Source: Paraburkholderia sp. NMBU_R16
GTDB taxonomy: Bacteria; Pseudomonadota; Gammaproteobacteria; Burkholderiales; Burkholderiaceae
Direction of reading: 5' to 3'
Assembly (NCBI RefSeq): GCF_013282575.1
Contig: NZ_JAAAYE010000032.1
Coordinates: forward strand, 1 to 64,000
Length of the DNA: 64,000 nucleotides
Part shown: one piece after another, positions 57,147 to 64,000 of the stretch
Numbering within the stretch: position 1 is the first letter of the stretch
How the letters are laid out: every line of letters begins with the position of its first letter
Notes under the pieces: model-generated
What the model was told of the DNA's origin: nothing
Database searches by the model: none
What the model saw: the letters and a program-made list of their open reading frames with translations, nothing else
Made by a program: the position numbers and the translations under genes

Positions 57147-57429
57147 GGTCTGTATCGGCTGAGTAGAAAAGCGGCGGCTTCGTGCACGCCGGCAGCAGTT
57201 GGCCCGGGATCATGGGCGAAGAGCTTGCACCGACGGCGAGCGCTGAAGTTCGTAATTGTAACGAATCCCGGGCCGAGGTCGGGGCCTTTTGTGCCCGGGC
57301 ATGCAGGGCTTCTCCGGACGGGCGTTCGTTTCCGCGTGTATCGCGCTCGTCGGCTCGCTCCGCTGCTTGCCTATCCGCAAAACGCTAAAATAGCTTTTTT
57401 CTTCGGCGAACGATGCCCCTTTTTCCCTC

Positions 57430-59520
57430 ATGTCCGAACATCAGCCTCATGCCGCCGATGCACTCGACGAATCGAAATTCATCGAGTTCGAGGGCTCCCC
57501 GTTCCACCTGTATCAACCGTATCCGCCGGCCGGCGACCAGCCGGAGGCGATCCGTTTGCTCGTCGAGGGCATCCACGATGGTCTGTCGTATCAGACGCTG
57601 CTGGGCGTGACGGGCTCGGGCAAGACCTTTACGATGGCCAACACGATTGCGCGGCTCGGCCGGCCCGCCATCGTCTTCGCGCCCAACAAGACGCTCGCCG
57701 CGCAGCTGTATTCGGAGTTTCGCGAGTTCTTTCCGCGCAACGCGGTGGAGTACTTCGTCTCCTACTACGACTATTACCAGCCGGAAGCGTATGTGCCGCA
57801 ACGAGATCTTTTCATCGAAAAGGATTCGTCGATCAACGAACACATCGAGCAGATGCGGCTGTCGGCCACCAAGAGCCTGATGGAACGTCGCGATGTCGTG
57901 ATCGTCGCGACTGTCTCGGCCATCTACGGTATCGGGAATCCGAGCGAATACCACCAGATGATCCTGACACTGCGCACTGGCGACAAGATCGGCCAGCGCG
58001 ACGTGATCGCGCGGCTGATCGCGATGCAGTACAGCCGTAACGAGGCGGACTTCCAGCGTGGCGCGTTTCGCGTACGGGGCGACACCATCGACGTCTTTCC
58101 GGCCGAGCATGCCGAGATGGCACTGCGCATCGAGCTTTTCGACGACGAGGTCGAATCGCTGCATCTGTTCGATCCGCTCACGGGACGCGTGCGCCAGAAG
58201 ATCCCGCGCTTTACCGTCTATCCGTCCTCGCATTACGTGACGCCGCGCGAGACCGTCATGCGCGCAGTGGAGACGATCAAGGCGGAGCTGCGCGAGCGGC
58301 TCGAATTCTTTCATCGCGAAGGCAAGCTCGTCGAGGCGCAGCGGCTCGAGCAGCGCACGCGTTTCGATCTGGAAATGCTGCAGGAGCTCGGCTTTTGCAA
58401 GGGCATCGAAAACTATACGCGGCACTTCTCGGGCGCGGCGCCGGGCGAGCCGCCTCCGACGCTCGTCGACTATCTCCCGTCGGACGCCCTCATGTTTCTC
58501 GACGAATCGCACGTGCTGATCGGCCAGTTGAACGGAATGTACAACGGCGACCGCGCTCGAAAGGAAAACCTCGTCGATTACGGCTTTCGCCTGCCGTCGG
58601 CGCTCGACAATCGTCCGCTCAAGTTCCACGAGTTCGAGCGCAAGATGCGCCAGGCGATGTTCGTGACCGCAACGCCCGCGGAATACGAGAGGAAAACCTC
58701 CGGGCAGGTCGTCGAGCAGGTCGTGCGGCCCACGGGGCTCGTCGACCCGGAAGTGCAAGTGCGCCCCGCACGCACGCAGGTCGACGACGTCCTCTCGGAG
58801 ATCAACGCCCGCGTCGCGGTGAACGAGCGCGTGCTCGTCACCGTGCTGACCAAACGGATGGCCGAGCAGTTGACCGAGTTTCTGGCCGACCATGGCGTGA
58901 AAGTCCGCTACCTGCATAGCGATATCGATACGGTCGAGCGCGTCGAAATCATTCGCGACCTGCGACTTGGGACGTTCGACGTCCTCGTCGGCATCAATTT
59001 GCTGCGCGAGGGGCTCGACATTCCCGAAGTGTCGCTCGTCGCCATTCTCGATGCGGACAAGGAAGGCTTCCTGCGTGCCGAGCGCTCGCTGATCCAGACG
59101 ATCGGGCGGGCGGCACGCAACGTCAACGGCTGTGCGATTCTCTACGCGGACCGCATCACGGATTCCATGCGCCGCGCGATCGACGAAACGGAGCGTCGAC
59201 GCGCAAAGCAACTGGCGCACAACGAACGCATGGGGATCACGCCGCGCGGCGTGGTCAAGCGGATCAAGGACATCATCGACGGCGTCTACAACGCCGACGA
59301 CGCGCGTGCCGAACTCAAGGAAATGCAGCAGCGCGCGAAGTTCGAGGACATGTCGGAAAAGCAGTTGGCCAAGGAAATCAAACGGCTCGAAAAGCAGATG
59401 ATGGAGCACGCCAAGAATCTCGAATTCGAAAAGGCCGCGCAGGCGCGCGATCAACTCGCCGTACTGCGCGCCCGCGTATTCGGCGCGAACGTCGGGGACT
59501 CCATCGTCGGCGGCGACTGA
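57430..59520 (+). CDS. uvrB: Excinuclease ABC subunit B
   Basis: 696-aa nucleotide-excision-repair helicase-like subunit. Walker A GVTGSGKT (59-66), beta-hairpin [12 protein letters not shown], helicase motifs including FLDESH and QTIGRAARN, and the C-terminal UVR motif about 651-686 that binds UvrC. ATG at 57430. TAAAAT at 57385-57390 may serve as -10; no LexA box of the E. coli type was found. Confidence 0.96.
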   Translation: MSEHQPHAADALDESKFIEFEGSPFHLYQPYPPAGDQPEAIRLLVEGIHDGLSYQTLLGVTGSGKTFTMANTIARLGRPAIVFAPNKTLAAQLYSEFREFFPRNAVEYFVSYYDYYQPEAYVPQRDLFIEKDSSINEHIEQMRLSATKSLMERRDVVIVATVSAIYGIGNPSEYHQMILTLRTGDKIGQRDVIARLIAMQYSRNEADFQRGAFRVRGDTIDVFPAEHAEMALRIELFDDEVESLHLFDPLTGRVRQKIPRFTVYPSSHYVTPRETVMRAVETIKAELRERLEFFHREGKLVEAQRLEQRTRFDLEMLQELGFCKGIENYTRHFSGAAPGEPPPTLVDYLPSDALMFLDESHVLIGQLNGMYNGDRARKENLVDYGFRLPSALDNRPLKFHEFERKMRQAMFVTATPAEYERKTSGQVVEQVVRPTGLVDPEVQVRPARTQVDDVLSEINARVAVNERVLVTVLTKRMAEQLTEFLADHGVKVRYLHSDIDTVERVEIIRDLRLGTFDVLVGINLLREGLDIPEVSLVAILDADKEGFLRAERSLIQTIGRAARNVNGCAILYADRITDSMRRAIDETERRRAKQLAHNERMGITPRGVVKRIKDIIDGVYNADDARAELKEMQQRAKFEDMSEKQLAKEIKRLEKQMMEHAKNLEFEKAAQARDQLAVLRARVFGANVGDSIVGGD

Positions 59521-59580
59521 GACGTTTCGCCACGTCGTTCTTTTGTTTGTTTGTCCGACGGAACGATGCTAGACTTATGC

Positions 59581-59599
59581 GCAATTGATAATCGTTCGC
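59581..59599 (+). promoter_or_regulatory. Fur box upstream of ftrA
   Basis: GCAATTGATAATCGTTCGC matches about 13 of 19 Fur consensus positions with the core TGATAATCGTT; located about 100 bases upstream of the ftrA ATG. Confidence 0.65.
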
Positions 59600-59700
59600 A
59601 TTCGCGTTACTTTTCGCGATGACGGACGGCGATCGGATTACGTCGAGTCACAGTTCAGCGCGGGCGGCGTGGCCCGCGGTCGTCTTTCGAAGGAGTGTAA

Positions 59701-60249
59701 ATGCAGCGTTCTTCCTGGATGCGCGGGGGCCTGATGGTGGCCGCTGCGATGGTCGCCACGGTGGCGTCGGCCGCCGAATACCCGATCGGCAAACAAAAGA
59801 TCGAGGGGGGAATGGAGATCGGCGCCGTCTATTTGCAGCCGATCACGATGGATCCGGAAGGGATGATGCGCAAGGCGTCCGATTCGGACGTCCATCTGGA
59901 GGCGGACATCCACGCTGTGAAAAACAACCCGACGGGCTTTGCCGAAGGGGATTGGATGCCCTACCTGCAGGTCAAGTACGAGCTCACGAAAGCAGGTGGG
60001 AGCTACAAGCAGACGGGCGACCTGATGCCGATGGTGGCCGATGACGGTCCTCACTATGGCGATAACGTCAAGCTCGCCGGCCCGGGCAAGTATCACCTGA
60101 AGCTCGTGGTGAATCCGCCGATGCAAACGGGCCATATGGCGTTCGGCCGACATGTGGACAAGGAAACCGGCGTCGGCCCCTGGTTCAAGCCGATCACGAT
60201 CGAATACGATTTCCCGTTCGCTGGTATCGGCAAGAAGGGCGGATATTGA
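59701..60249 (+). CDS. ftrA: P19-family periplasmic iron-binding protein FtrA
   Basis: 182-aa exported protein: signal peptide to about A25 (VASA-AEYP), then the Tp34/P19 fold with conserved GAVYLQPITM, HLEADIH and MQTGHMAFGRH metal-ligand segments. First component of the FtrABCD ferrous-iron uptake system known from Bordetella and relatives. GAAGGAG ribosome-binding site. A Fur box is upstream. Confidence 0.9.
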   Translation: MQRSSWMRGGLMVAAAMVATVASAAEYPIGKQKIEGGMEIGAVYLQPITMDPEGMMRKASDSDVHLEADIHAVKNNPTGFAEGDWMPYLQVKYELTKAGGSYKQTGDLMPMVADDGPHYGDNVKLAGPGKYHLKLVVNPPMQTGHMAFGRHVDKETGVGPWFKPITIEYDFPFAGIGKKGGY

Positions 60250-60271
60250 TCCGTTGAGAAGGATTGCGCGT

Positions 60272-60610
60272 ATGAAATTTCATCGTCTCAGCCTATGGCT
60301 CGCCGGCGTCGTTCTCGGGCTCGCCGGCGCCTTGGTCCATGCGGAAGACTTGCCGACATTCAAGCTCGACATGGCGGACGGCAAAGTCGAGCCGGCACGC
60401 ATCGAGGTGCCGGCGGGCAAACGCATCAAGATCGAAATCCGGAACACGGGCAAAGGCGCTGTCGAGTTCGAGAGCGTGCAGTTGCGCAAGGAAAAAGTGC
60501 TTGCGCCGGGCGCGGAATCGTTCGTCGTCATCGCGCCGCTGACGCCCGGGGAGTACAAGTTCTTCGACGATTTCCATCAGAGCGCGCAGGGTGTGATCGT
60601 CGCAAAGTAG
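60272..60610 (+). CDS. ftrB: Cupredoxin-domain periplasmic protein FtrB
   Basis: 112 aa with signal peptide (LVHA-EDLP, about residue 24) and an EfeO-like cupredoxin domain (EFESVQLRKEKVLAPG, GEYKFFDDFH). Proposed ferroxidase or iron-relay partner of FtrC. GAGAAGGA ribosome-binding site; 22 bases after ftrA. Confidence 0.9.
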   Translation: MKFHRLSLWLAGVVLGLAGALVHAEDLPTFKLDMADGKVEPARIEVPAGKRIKIEIRNTGKGAVEFESVQLRKEKVLAPGAESFVVIAPLTPGEYKFFDDFHQSAQGVIVAK

Positions 60611-60676
60611 TGGGATGAGTCGAGCATTGCGCGCGGTGGACGCAACCCGGGTTTGCCGCGTGCCGGAGAAGTTCGG

Positions 60677-61519
60677 ATGGGGCAGGTATTGTTCGTCGTA
60701 TGGCGAGAAAGCGTCGAGGCGTTGCTCGTCGTCGGTATCCTCTATGCGTGGCTGAAAAACGGCGATATGTCCGCGCGGCGGTCTTTGCCGTTTCTCTGGG
60801 CCGGCGTCGGCGTGGGTGTGCTGGCGGCTGTTGCGCTGGGTGCCGCGCTCGTCGGATTCAGCGAGTTCCTCTCGGGCGACGCGGCTGATTACTTCCAGAC
60901 GGGCATGGTACTCGTCGCCTGCGTGCTGATCGTGCAGATGGTGCTTTGGATGAAGCGGCACGGGCGCACGTTGAAGCGCGACATGGAGCGCTCGCTGCAG
61001 ACTCATACGCGCGACGGCAACGGCTGGGGTATCGCGATCCTCGTCGCGCTCGCCATTGCCCGCGAAGGCAGCGAAACGGTCATCTTTCTTTACGGTCTGG
61101 GATTCGGGCAGTCCGGACATGTCGGCGGCGCCGATGTCCTCGCGATCGTGCTCGGTCTCGCACTGGCATTTCTCACGTTCTACTGCCTGCAATTGGGCGG
61201 CCGGTTCTTCTCGTGGCGGCATTTCTTCCGCGTTACCGAGATCATGTTGCTGCTGCTCGGTGCGGGCTTGCTGCAAACCGGTGTCGATAAGTTAATCGAC
61301 AAGGAGATATTGCCGCTCGGTATCGCGCAACTGTGGAACACGTCGGCTTTGATCGACGATTCGAGCACGGTCGGCTCGCTCGTCGCCGCATTGACGGGCT
61401 ACCGGGCTCATCCTTCGTTGACCAACCTCGTCGCCTACGTGTTGTATTGGGCGGTCGTCGGTTGGCTTGCGCGTCGTGCCAGCCGCATGCCGGCAACTAC
61501 AGCGGGCCGCCCGGTATGA
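60677..61519 (+). CDS. ftrC: FTR1-family iron permease FtrC
   Basis: 280-aa inner-membrane permease with about seven hydrophobic segments and the two REXXE iron-ligand motifs: RESVE (10-14) and REGSE (129-133). ATG at 60677 follows GGAGAAG; upstream in-frame codons lack similarity. Overlaps ftrD by four bases. Confidence 0.93.
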   Translation: MGQVLFVVWRESVEALLVVGILYAWLKNGDMSARRSLPFLWAGVGVGVLAAVALGAALVGFSEFLSGDAADYFQTGMVLVACVLIVQMVLWMKRHGRTLKRDMERSLQTHTRDGNGWGIAILVALAIAREGSETVIFLYGLGFGQSGHVGGADVLAIVLGLALAFLTFYCLQLGGRFFSWRHFFRVTEIMLLLLGAGLLQTGVDKLIDKEILPLGIAQLWNTSALIDDSSTVGSLVAALTGYRAHPSLTNLVAYVLYWAVVGWLARRASRMPATTAGRPV

Positions 61520-62928
61520 GCAGCCCCGCCGTCACGATGTTCGGTTCGAGTCGGCTCGCGCAAGTTGGCGCATGGATGCAGCGTCACGGTGCAGTCATTC
61601 GTGCGGTGCAATGGGTTGTCGTATCGATCTATGCATTCCTCATTGTCGTGCCAGCCTGCATGCCGCTGCCCGACAACACTGCTCATCTCTGGACCAATCT
61701 GACGCTTGCCGCCCAGTTCGTCTTCTGGGGGATCTGGTGGCCGTTCGTTTTGCTTTCGATGGTGATGCTGGGCCGCTTCTGGTGTGGCGTGCTCTGTCCC
61801 GAAGGCGCACTGTCGGAATTCGCGAGCAAACATGGGCGAGGACGCGCCATTCCCCATTGGATGCGCTGGGGTGGCTGGCCATTCGTCGCGTTCGGGCTCA
61901 CCACGATCTACGGACAGATGGTGAGCGTCTATCAGTACCCGCGAGCGGTTTTGCTCGTACTGGGCGGCTCCACGGTGGCGGCAATCGCGATCGGTTTGCT
62001 GTATGGCCGGGAAAAGCGCGTCTGGTGCCGGTACCTATGCCCGGTCAACGGTGTGTTTGCCTTGCTTGCGCGCCTCGCGCCGTTTCACTACAAGGTCAAT
62101 GAAGACGCGTGGCGGCGTTCATATAAAGCCGGCGAGCACGGTCACCGCGTGATTCCGATCAACTGCGCGCCGCTCGTGCCCTTGCGCAACATGAAAGGCG
62201 GTGCCGCATGCCATATGTGCGGTCGGTGCAGCGGGCATCGCGACGCGATTGCGCTGTCATGGCGTTCGCCATCGCAGGAAGTCGTGGAGTTGGGGCGTGA
62301 TGCCGCGAGCGGCTGGGATACCGCGCTGATTCTCTATGGGCTGCTCGGGATCGCCATCGGCGCATTTCACTGGACGGTCAGCCCATGGTTCGTGCAGATC
62401 AAGCAGTCGCTTGCCATGTGGCTGATCGATCGCAATATCACCTGGCCGCTCGACACGAGTGCACCGTGGTTCCTGCTGACGCACTATCCTGAGCAAAACG
62501 ATGTTTTCTCGTGGCTCGATGGCGCGCTCATCGTCGGCTACATTCTGGCGACTGCTGCCGTCTATGGCACCGTGCTACTCGCCTGTTTATCGCTTGCCAC
62601 GCGCGCGCTGGGCCGGTTCGATTTCAAGCGCCTGCATCATCTGACGCAGGCGCTGATTCCCGTTGCAGGTGCCGGCGTTTTTCTGGGGTTGTCCGCTACG
62701 ACGCTTTCGCTGCTGCGCGCGGAGCACATTCCGCTCGAATGGGCGCCGGGCGTCAGAATCACCGTCCTTGCGATCGCGAATCTATGGAGTGTATGGCTCG
62801 GCTGGCGCGTGACCAGCCGTTATGCGACGACCTTCATTGCGCGTGGCGCGGCAATGCTGCCGTACGTCGCGGCGATTGCTGTTGCCGATAGCGCGTGGTG
62901 GTTGATGTTCTGGGGTTTCACTCGCTAG
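61516..62928 (+). CDS. ftrD: Polyferredoxin-type membrane protein FtrD
   Basis: 470 aa, polytopic, with cysteine motifs WCGVLCPEG, WCRYLCPVNG and CHMCGRCSGH expected to bind iron-sulfur clusters, as in NosR/NapH-like electron-transfer proteins. Thought to recycle electrons for FtrB/FtrC. ATG at 61516 overlaps the ftrC stop (ATGA). Last gene of the operon; the 160 bases after it hold nothing recognised. Confidence 0.9.
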   Translation: MSSPAVTMFGSSRLAQVGAWMQRHGAVIRAVQWVVVSIYAFLIVVPACMPLPDNTAHLWTNLTLAAQFVFWGIWWPFVLLSMVMLGRFWCGVLCPEGALSEFASKHGRGRAIPHWMRWGGWPFVAFGLTTIYGQMVSVYQYPRAVLLVLGGSTVAAIAIGLLYGREKRVWCRYLCPVNGVFALLARLAPFHYKVNEDAWRRSYKAGEHGHRVIPINCAPLVPLRNMKGGAACHMCGRCSGHRDAIALSWRSPSQEVVELGRDAASGWDTALILYGLLGIAIGAFHWTVSPWFVQIKQSLAMWLIDRNITWPLDTSAPWFLLTHYPEQNDVFSWLDGALIVGYILATAAVYGTVLLACLSLATRALGRFDFKRLHHLTQALIPVAGAGVFLGLSATTLSLLRAEHIPLEWAPGVRITVLAIANLWSVWLGWRVTSRYATTFIARGAAMLPYVAAIAVADSAWWLMFWGFTR

Positions 62929-63088
62929 TCGAGCTGAGCAGCGTAACACCGTATGAAAAAAACGGCATGGCTGGCTGCGGCGGTTGCAAAAAGTGGTTGC
63001 ACGAAGGGGTCTAGACTCGCGTGCAATTCCGTCGCGGCTGGCTACTGCCCAACACCTCTTGGGAGGTGGTCCCCACAATACCCGGTCG

Positions 63089-63346
63089 TTACTTCGTCAG
63101 GATCAGCTTGCCCAGGCGCGTTGCGCGCAGCTGGTACGTTTCGCCGTTATGCGCGATCAGCACATGAGTTCCTCCCTGGAGCAGCGTATCGCTGCGCACC
63201 ACGCGCTGTTCGCTGCCGCTTCGATCGCTTGCTGAAGCCGTGCGCGGACCAGACACTGGATCGGTCCGTTCGTTTCGGCTGTGACGTGAGGCGGTTGGCA
63301 TAGCGCGTCGCAAAGTCAGGGTGGTCGGGCGGTTGAATTCACTCAT
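63089..63346 (-). CDS. hemP: Haemin uptake protein HemP
   Basis: 85 aa; the C-terminal 27 residues (THVLIAHNGETYQLRATRLG, then KLILTK) are the HemP/HmuP family signature, preceded by a variable Ser/Arg-rich half. In relatives it activates haem-receptor expression. ATG at 63346; a Fur box lies at 63382-63400 just upstream. Confidence 0.85.
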   Translation of the reverse strand: MSEFNRPTTLTLRRAMPTASRHSRNERTDPVSGPRTASASDRSGSEQRVVRSDTLLQGGTHVLIAHNGETYQLRATRLGKLILTK

Positions 63347-63381
63347 CGGCGCATCAGGGTTTCGATTCGATAAAGCAAAGT

Positions 63382-63400
63382 ATAAATGAGAATCATTATT
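63382..63400 (-). promoter_or_regulatory. Fur box upstream of hemP
   Basis: ATGAGAATCATTATT (63386-63400) matches 13 of 15 bases of the Fur core; about 36 bases upstream of the hemP start. Confidence 0.85.
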
Positions 63401-63482
63401 GATTGAAAAAAAGATTTTCATCGAGATACGGCGCCGATAGCGAGGTATCGATGCCGTTTGCTTACCCACACCTCGCTTGCCG

Positions 63483-63965
63483 TTAGTGCAATGCGCCCGG
63501 TTGTTTCGGGTTGCTGGCGTACTGGCGAATGAGGCGCACGGTGTCGATATCGGATTCCCGATATGCCGACTTCACGATTTCCGTCGTTTGCCTTGCGTCT
63601 TCGGTGTCGGCGGTAGGGAGGGTCGTCTCGTACTGAAAACGCAGAAAGAGCTGGGACGCGTTCGGTTGCTCGATCGTCATCGTAAGCGAGCCACCCACAT
63701 GTGCCTGCGTCGGGAGAATGTCGTACCGCACACTTTCGTTCGGCGTCAGCGTGACGCGGTCTCGAACCGTAGCGGAGCCATAGTGGAGTTCGCGTTCGAG
63801 CGTCAAGTCCGTTCGTGAGAGGATCGTGCAGCTATCCAATCCGATCACGAACAGTTGCGGCTGCTCAGCCCGCAATACGAGCCCCTCCCAAAGTTGCTCG
63901 CGCGTCAGCGTCTCGACGAGCGGATTGAGTGGGTCGTTGATCTGGATGAGGTGTTCGAAATTCAA
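63483..63965 (-). CDS. SRPBCC / DUF1857 family protein
   Basis: 160-aa protein of the DUF1857 (AtaL-like, START/Bet v1 fold) family, recognised by MNFEHLIQINDPLNP, LTREQLWEGLVLRAEQP and LELHYG-like strand ERELHYGSATVRD. Probably binds a small hydrophobic ligand; the function is unknown. Minus-strand upstream region runs off the window. Confidence 0.78.
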   Translation of the reverse strand: MNFEHLIQINDPLNPLVETLTREQLWEGLVLRAEQPQLFVIGLDSCTILSRTDLTLERELHYGSATVRDRVTLTPNESVRYDILPTQAHVGGSLTMTIEQPNASQLFLRFQYETTLPTADTEDARQTTEIVKSAYRESDIDTVRLIRQYASNPKQPGALH

Positions 63966-64000
63966 GACGGGTCCTTCGCTTCAGGCGTTCATGCTCCGGT

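Noticed and set aside
57385-59454. 689-codon minus-strand frame opposite uvrB
   Set aside because: Antisense shadow of uvrB with no recognisable domain.

Overview
The window is high-GC DNA from a betaproteobacterium of the Burkholderiaceae (Burkholderia, Paraburkholderia or Trinickia type). The signs are the block relA / tRNA-Val / thrS-infC-rpmI-rplT-pheS-pheT-ihfA-MerR / tRNA-Pro, the ftrABCD iron-uptake operon, a DUF3563 mini-gene, and 3-hydroxybutyrate and CoA-transferase genes typical of polyhydroxybutyrate metabolism. No rRNA, CRISPR array, prophage or replication origin is visible.

Layout. 1-120: 3' end of an IS4-type transposase. 137-10192: a lysophospholipid transporter/acyltransferase fusion, aroC, ETF-ubiquinone oxidoreductase, an SDR with a thioesterase, a PAS-LuxR regulator divergent from a succinyl-CoA:3-ketoacid CoA-transferase pair, a hydrolase and a RidA protein. 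10248-21055: stringent-response and translation block with two tRNAs. 21061-25060: a small mosaic accessory region just after tRNA-Pro, with IS66 and IS21 remnants, two O-acyltransferase genes (one broken), and a 287-aa protein with TALE-repeat-like units preceded by an exact TTCG-N16-TTCG (hrpII-type) box. 25073-27831: LysR, class III CoA-transferase, iron-permease-like protein. 28038-32210: a stressosome module (RsbR-S-T-X) with a sensor kinase and a second RsbT-like ATPase. 32390-40077: LacI-controlled ABC sugar importer with a GH42 beta-galactosidase. 40089-46640: an isolated tssF and a TonB receptor / YfiR / GGDEF-EAL operon. 46976-49729: three LuxR-type regulators without a luxI. 49989-55804: RmlD-like reductase, copZ/cueR, DUF3563 gene, rlmJ, 3-hydroxybutyrate dehydrogenase, patatin. 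55947-63965: tyrB, uvrB, Fur-boxed ftrABCD and hemP, DUF1857 protein.

Working together: the translation block is a conventional growth-control cluster whose thrS leader carries an unusual run of three long hairpins. The stressosome operon has its own near-consensus promoter but no sigma factor beside it. Its partner kinase lacks an adjacent response regulator, so the output lies elsewhere. Iron responses are written into three places as Fur-like boxes: ftrA, hemP and, unexpectedly, the gap between two LuxR genes. The most unusual item is the putative effector with TALE-like repeats at 21678-22541. All assignments rest on motif recognition by eye; no database search was run.
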